A stretch of 64,000 nt of DNA from Nemertoderma westbladi (lineage: Eukaryota > Xenacoelomorpha > Nemertodermatida > Nemertodermatidae), in contig JAUCBJ010009043.1 in assembly GCA_032718475.1 (NCBI GenBank), forward strand, positions 1 through 64,000, read 5' to 3'. Of this stretch, positions 46,685 to 61,679 are shown one piece after another (the stretch's first letter is position 1; each line of letters begins with the position of its first letter). The position numbers and the translations under genes were made by a program. The notes beneath the pieces were generated by a model that was not told the DNA's origin, did not search any database, and saw nothing but the letters and a program-made list of their open reading frames with translations.

Positions 46685-49284
46685 TTGTTTGTGGCTGTCA
46701 CAACATTGTGACAATTGATTGTGGCTGTCACAATATTACGACAATTGTTTGTATCTGTCACAATATTACGACAATTCTTTGTGGCTGTCATTACATTGCG
46801 TCAATTGTTTGTGGCTGTCACAATATTGCTACAATTGTTTGTGGTTGTCACAATATTCCGAAATTTTTTTGTGGCTGTCACAATATTACGACAATTGTTT
46901 GTGGCTGTCGCAACATTAGGACAATTGTTTGTAGCTGTCACAACATTCGGACAATTGTTTGTGGCCGTCACAACATTACGACAATTGTTTGTGGCTGTCG
47001 CAACATTACGACAATTGTTTGTGGCTGTCACAATATTACGACAATTGTTTCTGGCTGTCACAACATTGTGACAATTGATTGTGGCTGTCTAAATATTACG
47101 ACAATTGTTTGTAGCTGTCACAATATTACGACAATTCTTTGTGGCTGTCATTACATTGCGTCAATTGTTTGTGGCTGTCACAAGATTGCTACAATTGTTT
47201 GTGGTTGTCACAACATTGCGACAATTGTTTGTGGCTGTCACAATAATCCGAAATTTTTTTGTGGCTGTCACAATATTACGACAATTGTTTGTGGCTGTCG
47301 CAACATTAGGACAATTGTTTGTGGCTGTCACAACATTCGGACAATTGTTTGTGGCCGTCACAACATTACGACAATTGTTTGTGGCTGTCACAACCTTGCG
47401 ATAATTGTTTGTGGCTGTCACAACATTGCGACAATTTGTTGTGGCTGTCACAACATTTCGACCATTTTTTGTGGCTGTCACAACATTCCGGCAATTGTAC
47501 GCGGCTGTCACAACATTTCGACAATTGTTTGTAGCTGTCACAATACTGCGACAATTGTTTGTGGCTGTCTCAACATTCCGACAATTGTTTGTAGCTTTCC
47601 CGGTTGCACGGCAGACTGCTACACTGCAGTTGTTTGTGGCTATGCAGAATTCCTCCATTGTTTGTGCGTATTACAAAACTACGACATTTGTTTGTGGCTG
47701 TCACAACATTCCGGCATTTGTTTGCAAATGTTACAACATTCTGAAATTTTTTGTGACTGTCACAACATTACGACAATTTATTGTGGCTGTCACAATATTG
47801 CTACAATTGTTTGTGGCTATCACAATATTGCGACAATTGTTTGTAGCTGTCACAACATTCGTACAATTGTTTGTGGCTGTCACAACATTACGACAATTGT
47901 TTGTAGCTGTCACAACATTCGTACAATTGTTTGTGGCAGTCACAACATTACGACAATTGTTTGTGGCTGTCGCAACATTACGACAATTGTTTGTGGCTGT
48001 TACAACATTGTGACAATTGATTGTGGCTGTCACAATATTACGACAATTGTTTGTAGCTGTCACAACATTCGTACAATTGTTTGTGGCTGTCACAACATTA
48101 CGACAATTGTTTGTGGCTGTCACAACATTGCGACAATTGTTTGTAGCTTTCACAACATTACGACAATTGTTTGTTGCTGTCACAACATTACGACAATTGT
48201 TTGTGGCTGTAACAACATTGCGACAATTGTTTGTGGCTGTCACAACATTGTGACAATTGATTGTGGCTGTCTCAATATTACGACAATTGTTTGTAGCTGT
48301 CACAGTATTACGACAATTATTTGTGGCTGTCATTACATTGCGTCAATTGTTTGTGGCTGTCACAAGATTGCTACAATTGTTTGTGGTTGTCACAACATTG
48401 CGACAATTGTTTGTGGCTGTCACAATAATCCGAAATTTTTTTGTGGCTGTCACAATATTACGACAATTGTTTGTGGCTGTCGCAACATTAGGACAATTGT
48501 TTGTGGCTGTCACAACATTCGGACAATTGTTTGTGGCCGTCACAACATTACGACAATTGTTTGTGGTTGTCACAACATTACGACAATTGTTTGTGGCTGT
48601 TACAACATTCGGACAATTGTTTGTGGCCGTCACAACATTACGACAATTGTTTGTAGCTGTCACAATATTACGACAATTGTTTGCGGCTGTCGCAATATTA
48701 CAACAATTGTTTGTGGCTGTCACAACATTCGGACAATTGTTTGTGGTCGTCACAACATTACGACAATTGTTTGTGGTTGTCACAACATTACGACAATTTT
48801 TTGCGGCTGTCACAACAATCCAGCAATTGTTTGCGGCTGTCACAACATTCCGGAAATTGTTTGTAGCTGTCACAACAATACGACTATTATTTGTGGCTGT
48901 CACACCATTACGACAATTGTTTGTGGCTGTCACAACATTCCGACAATTGTTTGCGGCTGTTACAAAATTACGATAATTGTTTGTGGCTGTCACAACGTTA
49001 CGAAAATTGTTTTCTGCTGTCACAATATTCCGACAATTGTTTGCGGCTGTCACAATATTACGACAATTGTTTGTGGCTGTCACAACATTACGACAATTGT
49101 TTGTGGCTGTCACAACCTTGCGACAATTGTTTGTGGCTGTCACAACATTGCGACAATTTTTTGTGGCTATAACAACATTTCGACCAATGTTTGCGGCTGT
49201 CACAATATTACGACAATTGTTTGTGGCTGTCACAACATTACGACAATTGTTTGTGGCTGTCACAACCTTGCGATAATTGTTTGT

Positions 49285-50660
49285 GGCTGTCACAATACTG
49301 CGACAATTGTTTGTGGCTGTCTCAACATTCCGACAATTGTTTGTAGCTGTCCCGGTTGCACGGCAGACTGTTACACTGCAGTTGTTTGTGGCTGTTGCAG
49401 AATTCCTCCATTGTTTGTGCGTATCACAAAACTACGACATTTGTTTGTGGCTGTCACAACATTCCGGCAATTGTTTGCAGCTGTTACAACATTCTGCAAT
49501 TTTTTGTGACTGTCACAACATTACGACAATTTATGTGGCTGTCACAATATTGCTACAATTGTTTGTGGCTGTCAGAATATTGCGACAATTGTTTGTGACT
49601 GTCACAACATTGCAACAATTTGTTGTGGCTGTCACAACATTGCGACAGTTTGTTGTGGCTGTCACAACATTTCGACCATTTTTTGTGGCTGTCACAACAT
49701 TCCGGCAATTGTACGCGGCTGTCACAACATTCCGACAATTGTTTGTAGCTGTCCCGGTTGCACGGCAGACTGCTACACTGCAGTTGTTTGTGGCTGTTGC
49801 AGAATTCCTCAATTGTTTGTGCGTATCACAAAACTACGACATTTGTTTGTGGCTGTCACAACATTCCGGCATTTGTTTGCAACTGTTACAACATTCTGAA
49901 ATTTTTTGTGACTGTCACAACATTACGACAATTTTTGTGGCTGTCACAATATTGCTACAATTGTTTGTGGCTATCACAGTATTGCGACAATTGTTTGTGA
50001 CAGTGACAACATTACGATAATTTTTTGTGGCTGTCACAATATTGCGACAATTGTTTGTGGCTGTCACAATATTGAGACAATTGTTTGTGGCTGTCACAAC
50101 GTTACGACAATTGTTTGTGGCTGTCACAACATTACGACAATTGTTTGTGGCTTTGAAAACATTACGAAAATTGTTTGTAGCTGTCACAACATTGCGACAA
50201 TTGTTTGTGGCTGTCTCAACATTACGAAAATTGTTTGTAGCTGTCACAACATTGCGACAATTGTTTGTGGCTGTCTTAACATTACGAAAATTGTTTGTAG
50301 CTGTCCCGGTTGCACGGCATACTGCAACACAGCAGTTGTTCGTGGCTGATACAGAATTTCTCTATTGTTTGTGCGTATCACAAAACTACGACTATTGTTT
50401 GTGGGTGTCATAACATTCTAACAATTGTTTGCGGCTGTCACAACATTCTGAAATTGTTTGTGACTGTCACGACATTACGACAATTTTTTGTGGCTGTTAC
50501 AATATTGCGACAATTGTTTGTGGTTGTCACAATATTGAGACAATTGTTTGTGGCTGTCACAACATTACGACAATTGTTTGTGGCTGTCACAACATTACGA
50601 CAATTGTTTGTGGCTTTCAAAACATTATGAAAATTGTTTGTAGCTGTCACAACATTGCGA
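49285..50660. repeat. 1.4-kb segment repeated at +3,739 bp, with a shorter copy between
   Basis: The block containing the diverged CCCGGTTGCACGG/CTGCAG units recurs at about 53.02-54.40 kb (offset 3,739). A partial third copy starts near 51.7 kb. Confidence 0.7.
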
Positions 50661-51391
50661 CAATTGTTTGGGGCTCTCTCAACATTACGAAAATTGTTCG
50701 TAGCTGTCCCGGTTACACGGCATACTGCAACACAGCAGTTGTTTGTGGCTGATACATAATTTCTCCATTGTTTGTGCGTATCACAAAACTACGACTATTG
50801 TTTGTGGCTGTCATAACATTCTGGCAATTGTTTGCGGCTGTCACAACATTCTGAAATTGTTTGTGACTGTCACAACATTACGACAATTTTTTGTGGCTGT
50901 CATAATATTGCGACAATTGTTTGTGGCTGTCACAATATTGCGACAATTGCTTGTGGCTGTCACAACATTACTACAATTGTTTGTGGCTGTCACAACATTA
51001 CGACAATTGTTTGTGGCTGTCACAACATTCGGACAATTGTTTGTGGCTGTCACAACATTACGACAATTGTTTGTAGCTGTTACAACATTGCGACAAATGT
51101 TTGTAGCTGTCACAACTTTCGGACAATTGTTTGTGGCAGTCCCAACATTGCGACAACTGTTTGTGGCTGTCACAACATTCAGACAATTGTTTGTGGCTGT
51201 CACAAAATTACTACAATTTATTGTGGATGTCACAATATTCGGAAAATTTTGTTAGTGTCCCAACACAGTTAGTTTTAGCTGTGAGATTTTGTGTGTGAAT
51301 CTACCATGGTAAGAGGTTTGCAAGAGTTACTTTTTGCAAACCTGCAAGCATTGTTTATTAACACAATCCAATGTATCTATATTTTTTCTAG

Positions 51392-51520
51392 TTTAACGAA
51401 GAAATTGACGACATAACGGATAATATTCTGTTGATATTGGGTGGCTCTGCTGCTCCTGATAAGCAACCGATCTGCACAAGCGATCTTGATCTGCTCGATG
51501 AACCCACCGCTGATAAGGAG
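51392..51520 (+). CDS. Cassette 17 candidate exon (type F)
   Basis: Leader ATG at 51306-51308, with GAATCTACC before it where others have GAAACTACC. Type F has L13, T29, E37-P38 and a synonymous AAG at codon 42. It is the only single-copy type apart from cassette 19. Confidence 0.42.
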
Positions 51521-54500
51521 GTAAATTTACACACTTATATTATTTTGATGATAAATTTAAAAGTTTATTTGAAGATTAATTCTAATATTACGGCAATTGT
51601 TTGTGGCTGTTACAACATTGTGACAATTGATTGTGGCTGTCACAATATTACGACAGTTTGTTGTGGCTGTCACAACATTTCGACCATTTTTTGTGGCTGT
51701 CACAAAATTCCGGCAATTGTACGCGGCTGTCACAACATTCCGACAATTGTTTGTAGCTGTCCCGGTTGCACGGCAGACTGCTACACTGCAGTTGTTTGTG
51801 GCTGTTGCAGAATTCCTCAATTGTTTGTGCGTATCACAAAACTACGACATTTGTTTGTGGCTGTCACAACATTCCGGCATTTGTTTGCAACTGTTACAAC
51901 ATTCTGAAATTTTTTGTGACTGTCACAACATTACGACAATTTTTGTGGCTGTCACAATATTGCTACAATTGCTTGTGGCTATCACAATATTGCTACAATT
52001 GTTTGTGACAGTCACAACATTACGATAATTTTTTGTGGCTGTCACAATATTGCGACAATTGTTTGTGGCTGTCACAATATTGAGACAATTGTTTGTGGCT
52101 GTCACAACATTACGACAATTGTTTGTGGCTTTCAAAACATTACGAAAATTGTTTGTAGCTGTCACAACATTGCGACAATTGTTTGTGGCTGTCTCAACAT
52201 TACGAAAATTGTTTGTAGCTGTCACAACATTGCGACAATTGTTTGTGGCTGTCTCAACATTACGAAAATTGTTTGTAGCTGTCCCGGTTGCACGGCATAC
52301 TGCAACACAGCAGTTGTTCGTGGCTGATACAGAATTTCTCTATTGTTTGTGCGTATCACAAAACTACGACTATTGTTTGTGGCTGTCATAACATTCTGAC
52401 AATTGTTTGCGGCTGTCACAACATTCTGAAATTGTTTGTGACTGTCGCGACATTACGACAATTTTTTGTGGCTGTTACAATATTGCGACAATTGTTTGTG
52501 GTTGTCACAATATTGAGACAATTGTTTGTGGCTGTCACAACATTACGACAATTGTTTGTGGCTGTCACAAAATTACGACAATTGTTTGTGGCTTTCAAAA
52601 CACTACGAAAATTGTTTGTAGCTGTCACAACATTGCGACAATTGTTTGGGGCTGTCTCAACATTACGAAAATTGTTTGTAGCTGTCCCGGTTGCACGGCA
52701 TACTGCAACACAGCAGTTGTTTGTGGCTGATACAGAATTTCTCCATTGTTTGTGCGTATCACAAAACTACGACTATTGTTTGTGGCTGTCATAACACTCT
52801 GGCAATTGTTTGCGGCTGTCACAACATTCTGAAATTGTTTGTGACTGTCACGACATTACGACAATTTTTTGTGGGTGTCATAATATTGCGACAATTGTTT
52901 GTGGCTGTCACAACATTCGGACAATTGTTTGTGGCTATCACAACATTACGACAATTGTTTGTGGCTGTTACAACATTGCGACAAATGTTTGTGGCTGTCA
53001 CAACATTCGGACAATTGTTTGTGGCTGTCACAATACTGCGACAATTGTTTGTGGCTGTCTCAACATTCCGACAATTGTTTGTAGCTGTCCCGGTTGCACG
53101 GCAGACTGTTACACTGCAGTTGTTTGTGGCTGTTGCAGAATTCCTCCATTGTTTGTGCGTATCACAAAACTACGACATTTGTTTGTGGCTGTCACAACAT
53201 TCCGGCAATTGTTTGCAGCTGTTACAACATTCTGCAATTTTTTGTGACTGTCACAACATTACGACAATTTATGTGGCTGTCACAATATTGCTACAATTGT
53301 TTGTGGCTGTCAGAATATTGCGACAATTGTTTGTGATTGTCACAACATTGGAAACAATTTGTTGTGGCTGTCACAACATTGCGACAGTTTGTTGTGGCTG
53401 TCACAACATTTCGACCATTTTTTGTGGCTGTCACAACATTCCGGCAATTGTACGCGGCTGTCACAACATTCCGACAATTGTTTGTAGCTGTCCCGGTTGC
53501 ACGGCAGACTGCTACACTGCAGTTGTTTGTGGCTGTTGCAGAATTCCTCAATTGTTTGTGCGTATCACAAAACTACGACATTTGTTTGTGGCTGTCACAA
53601 CATTCCGGCATTTGTTTGCAACTGTTACAACATTCTGAAATTTTTTGTGACTGTCACAACATTACGACAATTTTTGTGGCTGTCACAATATTGCTACAAT
53701 TGTTTGTGGCTATCACAATATTGCGACAATTGTTTGTGACAGTCACAACATTACGATAATTTTTTGTGGCTGTCACAATATTGCGACAATTGTTTGTGGC
53801 TGTCACAATATTGAGACAATTGTTTGTGGCTGTCACAACATTACGACAATTGTTTGTGGCTGTCACAACATTACGACAACTGTTTGTGGCTTTCAAAACA
53901 TTACGAAAATTGTTTGTAGCTGTCACAACATTGCGACAATTGTTTGTGGCTGTCTCAACATTACGAAAATTGTTTGTAGCTGTCACAACATTGCGACAAT
54001 TGTTTGTGGCTGTCTCAACATTACGAAAATTGTTTGTAGCTGTCCCGGTTGCACGGCATACTGCAACACAGCAGTTGTTCGTGGCTGATACAGAATTTCT
54101 CTATTGTTTGTGCGTATCACAAAACTACGACTATTGTTTGTGGCTGTCATAACATTCTGACAATTGTTTGCGGCTGTCACAACATTCTGAAATTGTTTGT
54201 GACTGTCACGACATTACGACAATTTTTTGTGACTGTTACAATATTGCGACAATTGTTTGTGGTTGTCACAATATTGAGACAATTGTTTGTGGCTGTCACA
54301 ACATTACGACAATTGTTTGTGGCTGTCACAACATTACGACAATTGTTTGTGGCTTTCAAAACATTATGAAAATTGTTTGTAGCTGTCACAACATTGCAAC
54401 AATTGATTGGGGCTGTCTCAACATTACGAAAATTGTTTGTAGCTGTCCCGGTTGCACGGCATACTGCAACACAGCAGTTGTTTGTGGCTGATACATAATT

Positions 54501-54597
54501 TCTCCATTGTTTGTGCGTATCACAAAACTACGACTATTGTTTGTGGCTGTCATAACATTCTGGCAATTGTTTGCGGCTGTCACAACATTCTGAAATT

Positions 54598-57500
54598 GTT
54601 TGTGGTTGTCACAACATTGCGACAATTGATTGTGGCTGTCACAATATTACGACAATTGTTTGTGGTTGTCACAACATTGCGACAATTGTTTGTGGCTGTC
54701 ACAATATTCCGAAAATTTTTTGTGGCTGTCACAATATTACGACAATTGTTTGTGGCTGTCGCAACATTAGGATAATTGTTTGTAGCTGTCACAACATTCG
54801 GACAATTTTTTGTGGCCGTCACAACATTACGACAATTGTTTGTAGCTGTCACAATATTACGACAATTGTTTGTGGCTGTCGTAACATTACGACAATTGTT
54901 TGTGGCTGTCACAATATTACGACAATTGTTTGTGGCTGTCACAACATTGTGACAATTGATTGTGGCTGTCACAATATTACGACAATTGTTTGTAGCTGTC
55001 ACAATATTACGACAATTCTTTGTGGCTGTCATTACATTGCGACAATTGTATGTGGCTGTCACAAGATTGCTACAATTGTTTGTGGTTGTCACAACATTGC
55101 GACAATTGTTTGTGGCTGTCACAATAATCCGAAAATTTTTTGTGGCTGCCACAATATTACGACAATTGTTTGTGGCTGTCGCAACATTAGGACAATTGTT
55201 TGTGGCTGTCACAACATTCGGACAATTGTTTATGGCCATCACAACATTACGACAATTGTTTGTGGTTGTCACAACATTACGACAATTGTTTGTGGCTGTT
55301 ACAACATTCGGACAATTGTTTGTGGCCGTCACAACATTACGACAATTGTTTGTAGCTGTCACAATATTACGACAATTGTTTGTGGCTGTCGCAATATTAC
55401 AACAATTGTTTGTGGCTGTCACAACATTCGGACAATTGTTTGTGGTCGTCACAACATTACGACAATTGTTTATGGTTGTCACAACATTACGACAATTTTT
55501 TGCGGCTGTCAGAACAATCCGGCAATTGTTTGCGGCTGTCACAACATTCCGGAAATTGTTTGTAGCTGTCACAACAATACGACTATTATTTGTGGCTGTC
55601 ACACCATTACGACAATTGTTTGTGGCTGTCACAACATTCCGACAATTGTTTGCGGCTGTTACAATATTACGACAATTGTTTGTGGCTGTCACAACGTTAC
55701 GAAAATTGTTTTCTGCTGTCACAATATTCCGACAATTGTTTGTGGCTGTCAAAACATTACGACAATTGTTTGTGGCTGTCACAACCTTGCGACAATTGTT
55801 TGTTGCTGTCACAACATTGCGACAATTTTTTGTGGCTATCACAACATTTCGACCATTGTTTGCGGCTGTCACAATATTACGACAATTGTTTGTGGCTGTC
55901 ACAACATTACGACAATTGTTTGTGGCTGTCACAACCTTGCGATAATTGTTTGTGGCTGTCACAACATTGCGACAATTTGTTGTGGCTGTCACAACATTTC
56001 GACCATTTTTTGTGGCTGTCACAACATTCCGGCAATTGTACGCGGCTGTCACAACATTACGACAATTGTTTGTAGCTGTCACAATACTGCGACAATTGTT
56101 TGTGGCTGTCTCAACATTCCGACAATTGTTTGTAGCTGTCCCGGTTGCACGGCAGACTGCTACACTGCAGTTGTTTGTGGCTGATGCAGAATTCCTCCAT
56201 TGTTTGTGCGTATTACAAAACTACGACATTTGTTTGTGGCTGTCACAACATTCCGGCATTTGTTTGCAAATGTTACAACATTCTGAAATTTTTTGTGACT
56301 GTCACAACATTACGACAATTTATTGTGGCTGTCACAATATTGCTACAATTGTTTGTGGCTATCACAATATTGCGACAATTGTTTGTAGCTGTCACAACAT
56401 TCGTACAATTGTTTGTGGCTGTCACAACATTACGACAATTGTTTGTAGCTGTCACAACATTCGTACAATTGTTTGTGGCAGTCAGTCACAACATTACGAC
56501 AATTGTTTGTGGCTGTCACAACATTGCGACAATTGTTTGTAGCTGTCACAACATTACGACAATTGTTTGTGGTTGTCACAACATTACGACAATTGTTTGT
56601 GGCTGTTACAACATTGTGACAATTGATTGTGGCTGTCACAACATTACGACAATTGTTTGTAGCTGTCACAACATTCGTACAATTGTTTGTGGCTGTCACA
56701 ACATTACGACAATTGTTTGTGGCTGTCACAACATTGCGACAATTGTTTGTAGCTGTCACAACATTACGACAATTGTTTGTTGCTGTCACAACATTACGAC
56801 AATTGTTTGTGGCTGTAACAACATTGCGACAATTGTTTGTGGCTGTCACAACATTACGACAATTGTTTGTGGCTGTCACAACCTTGCGACAATTGTTTGT
56901 GACTGTCACAACATTACGATATTTTTTGTGGCTGTCAAAATATTTCGACAATTATTGTTTGTGGCTGTCACAATATTGCGACAATTGTTTTTGGCTGTCA
57001 CAACATTACGACAATTGTTTGTGGCTGTCACAACATTCGGACAATTGTTTGTGGCTGTCACAACATTACGACAATTGTTTGTGACTGTTACAACATTGCG
57101 ACAATTGTTTGTGGCTGTCACAACATTCGGACAATTGTTTGTGGCAGTCCCAACATTGCGACAAATATTTGTGGCTGTCACAACATTCAGACAATTGTTT
57201 GTGGCTGTTACAAAATTACTACAATTGATTGTGGCTGTTACAATATTCCGAAGTTGTTTGTGATTGTCCCAACACAGTTAGTTTTAGCTGTGAGATTTTG
57301 TGTGTGAAACTACCATGGTAAGAGGTTTGCAAGAGTTACTTTTTGCAAACCTGCAAGCATTGTTTATTAACACAATCCAAAGTATCTATATTTTTTCTAG
57401 TTGAACGAAGAAATTGACGACATAACGGATAATATTCCGTTGATATTGGGTGGCTCTGCTGCTCCTGATAAGCAACCGATCTGCATAAGCGATCTTGATC

Positions 57501-58025
57501 TGCTCGATGACCTCATCGCTGATAAAGAGGTAAATTTACACACTTATATTATTTTGATGATAAATTTAAAAGTTTATTTGAAGATTAATTCTAATATTAC
57601 GGCAATTGTTTGTGGCTGTTACAACATTCCTGCAATTGTTTGTGGCTGTCACAATATTACGACAATTGTTTGTGGCTGTCACAACATTGTGACAATTGAT
57701 TGTGGCTGTCACAATATTACGACAATTGTTTGTATCTGTCACAATATTACGACAATTCTTTGTGGCTGTCATTACATTGCGTCAATTGTTTGTGGCTGTC
57801 ACAATATTGCTACAATTGTTTGTGGTTGTCACAATATTCCGAAATTTTTTTGTGGCTGTCACAATATTACGACAATTGTTTGTGGCTGTCGCAACATTAG
57901 GACAATTGTTTGTAGCTGTCACAACATTCGGACAATTGTTTGTGGCCGTCACAACATTACGACAATTGTTTGTGGTTGTCACAACATTACGACAATTGTT
58001 TGTGGCTGTCACAACATTCGGACAA
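54598..58025. repeat. Second copy of the 3.4-kb segment
   Basis: Partner of 43236-46684. A 4-bp insertion (CAGTCAGTCA near 56480) and a 33-bp unit near 56950 are private to this copy. Confidence 0.75.
57401..57529 (+). CDS. Cassette 18 candidate exon (type E)
   Basis: Leader ATG at 57315-57317. Same exon as cassette 16, including the TTG first codon. Confidence 0.42.
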
Positions 58026-59953
58026 TTGTTTGTGGCCGTCACAACATTACGACAATTGTTTGTAGCTGTCACAATATTACGACAATTGTTTGTGGCTGTC
58101 GCAACATTACGACAATTGTTTGTGGCTGTCACAATATTACGACAATTGTTTCTGGCTGTCACAACATTGTGACAATTGATTGTGGCTGTCTCAATATTAC
58201 GACAATTGTTTGTAGCTGTCACAATATTACGACAATTCTTTGTGGCTGTCATTACATTGCGTCAATTGTTTGTGGCTGTCACAACATTGCTACAATTGTT
58301 TGTGGTTGTCACAACATTGCGACAATTGTTTGTGGCTGTCACAATAATCCGAAATTTTTTTGTGGCTGTCACAATATTACGACAATTGTTTGTGGCTGTC
58401 GCAACATTAGGACAATTGTTTGTGGCTGTCACAACATTCGGACAATTGTTTGTGGCCGTCACAACATTACGACAATTGTTTGTGGCTGTCACAACCTTGC
58501 GATAATTGTTTGTGGCTGTCACAACATTGCGACAATTTGTTGTGGCTGTCACAACATTTCGACCATTTTTTGTGGCTGTCACAACATTCCGGCAATTGTA
58601 CGCGGCTGTCACAACATTACGACAATTGTTTGTAGCTGTCACAATACTGCGACAATTGTTTGTGGCTGTCTCAACATTCCGACAATTGTTTGTAGCTGTC
58701 CCGGTTGCACGGCAGACTGCTACACTGCAGTTGTTTGTGGCTGATGCAGAATTCCTCCATTGTTTGTGCGTATTACAAAACTACGACATTTGTTTGTGGC
58801 TGTCACAACATTCCGGCATTTGTTTGCAAATGTTACAACATTCTGAAATTTTTTGTGACTGTCACAACATTACGACAATTTATTGTGGCTGTCACAATAT
58901 TGCTACAATTGTTTGTGGCTATCACAATATTGCGACAATTGTTTGTAGCTGTCACAACATTCGTACAATTGTTTGTGGCTGTCACAACATTACGACAATT
59001 GTTTGTAGCTGTCACAACATTCGTACAATTGTTTGTGGCAGTCACAACATTACGACAATTGTTTGTGGCTGTCACAACATTGCGACAATTGTTTGTAGCT
59101 GTCACAACATTACGACAATTGTTTGTGGTTGTCACAACATTACGACAATTGTTTGTGGCTGTTACAACATTGTGACAATTGATTGTGGCTGTCACAACAT
59201 TACGACAATTGTTTGTAGCTGTCACAACATTCGTACAATTGTTTGTGGCTGTCACAACATTACGACAATTGTTTGTGGCTGTCACAACATTGCGACAATT
59301 GTTTGTAGCTTTCACAACATTACGACAATTGTTTGTTGCTGTCACAACATTACGACAATTGTTTGTGGCTGTAACAACATTGCGACAATTGTTTGTGTCT
59401 GTCACAACATTACGACAATTGTTTGTGGCTGTCACAACCTTGCGACAATTGTTTGTGACTGTCACAACATTACGATATTTTTTGTGGCTGTCAAAATATT
59501 GCGACAATTGTTTGTGGCTGTCACAATATTGCGACAATTGTTTTTGGCTGTCACAACATTACGACAATTGTTTGTGGCTGTCACAACATTCGGACAATTG
59601 TTTGTGGCTGTCACAACATTACGACAATTGTTTGTGACTGTTACAACATTGCGACAATTGTTTGTGGCTGTCACAACATTCGGACAATTGTTTGTGGCAG
59701 TCCCAACATTGCGACAAATGTTTGTGGCTGTCACAACATTCAGACAATTGTTTGTGGCTGTTACAAAATTACTACAATTGATTGTGGCTGTTACAATATT
59801 CCGAAGTTGTTTGTGACTGTCCCAACACAGTTAGTTTTAGCTGTGAGATTTTGTGTGTGAAACTACCATGGTAAGAGGTTTGCAAGAGTTACTTTTTGCA
59901 AACCTGCAAGCATTGTTTATTAACACAATCCAATGTATCTATATTTTTTCTAG

Positions 59954-60082
59954 TTTAACGAAGAAATTGACGACATAACGGATAATATTCCGTTGTTATT
60001 GGGTGGCTCTGTTGCTCCTGATAAGCAACCGATCTGCATAAGCGATCTTGATCTGCTCGATGACCTCATCGCTGATAAAGAG
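59954..60082 (+). CDS. Cassette 19 candidate exon (type G, A-like)
   Basis: Leader ATG at 59868-59870. It shares L15 and V20 with type A but has I39 like types D and E, so it is a recombinant-looking type. It is the last cassette, and about 1.6 kb of satellite follows before the LINE. Confidence 0.42.
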
Positions 60083-61679
60083 GTAAATTTACACACTTAT
60101 ATTATTTTGATGATAAATTTAAAAGTTTATTTGAAGATTAATTCTAATATTACGGCAATTGTTTGTGGCTGTTACAACATTCCTGCAATTGTTTGTGGCT
60201 GTCTCAATATTACGACAATTGTTTGTAGCTGTCACAGTATTACGACAATTCTTTGTGGCTGTCATTACATTGCGTCAATTGTTTGTGGCTGTCACAAGAT
60301 TGCTACAATTGTTTGTGGTTGTCACAACATTGCGACAATTGTTTGTGGCTGTCACAATAATCCGAAATTTTTTTGTGGCTGTCACAATATTACGACAATT
60401 GTTTGTGGCTGTCGCAACATTAGGACAATTGTTTGTGGCTGTCACAACATTCGGACAATTGTTTGTGGCCGTCACAACATTACGACAATTGTTTGTCGTT
60501 GTCACAACATTACGACAATTGTTTGTGGCTGTCACAACATTCGGACAATTGTTTGTGGCCGTCACAACATTACGACAATTGTTTGTAGCTGTCACAATAT
60601 TACGACAATTGTTTGCGGCTGTCGCAATATTACAACAATTGTTTGTGGCTGTCACAACATTCGGACAATTGTTTGTGGTCGTCACAACATTACGACAATT
60701 GTTTGTGGTTGTCACAACATTACGACAATTTTTTGCGGCTGTCACAACAATCCAGCAATTGTTTGCGGCTGTCACAACATTCCGGAAATTGTTTGTAGCT
60801 GTCACAACAATACGACTATTATTTGTGGCTGTCACACCATTACGACAATTGTTTGTGGCTGTCACAACATTCCGACAATTGTTTGCGGCTGTTACAAAAT
60901 TACGATAATTGTTTGTGGCTGTCACAACATTTGGACAATTGTTTGTGGCCGTCACAACATTACGACAATTGTTTGTAGCTGTCACAATATTACGACAATT
61001 GTTTGTGGCTGTCGCAACATTACGACAATTGTTTGTGGCTGTCACAATATTACGACAATTGTTTCTGGCTGTCACAACATTGTGACAATTGATTGTGGCT
61101 GTCTCAATATTACGACAATTGTTTGTGGCTGTCACAACATTGTGACAATTGATTGTGGCTGTCACAATATTACGACAATTGTTTGTATCTGTCACAATAT
61201 TACGACAATTCTTTGTGGCTGTCATTACATTGCGTCAATTGTTTGTGGCTGTCACAATATTGCTACAATTGTTTGTGGTTGTCACAATATTCCGAAATTT
61301 TTTTGTGGCTGTCACAATATTACGACAATTGTTTGTGGCTGTCGCAACATTAGGACAATTGTTTGTAGCTGTCACAACATTCGGACAATTGTTTGTGGCC
61401 GTCACAACATTACGACAATTGCTTGTGGTTGTCACAACATTACGACAATTGTTTGTGGCTGTCACAACATTTGGACAATTGTTTGTGGCCGTCACAACAT
61501 TACGACAATTGTTTGTAGCTGTCACAATATTACGACAATTGTTTGTGGCTGTCGCAACATTACGACAATTGTTTGTGGCTGTCACAATATTACGACAATT
61601 GTTTCTGGCTGTCACAACATTGTGACAATTGATTGTGGCTGTCTCAATATTACGACAATTGTTTGTAGCTGTCACAGTA

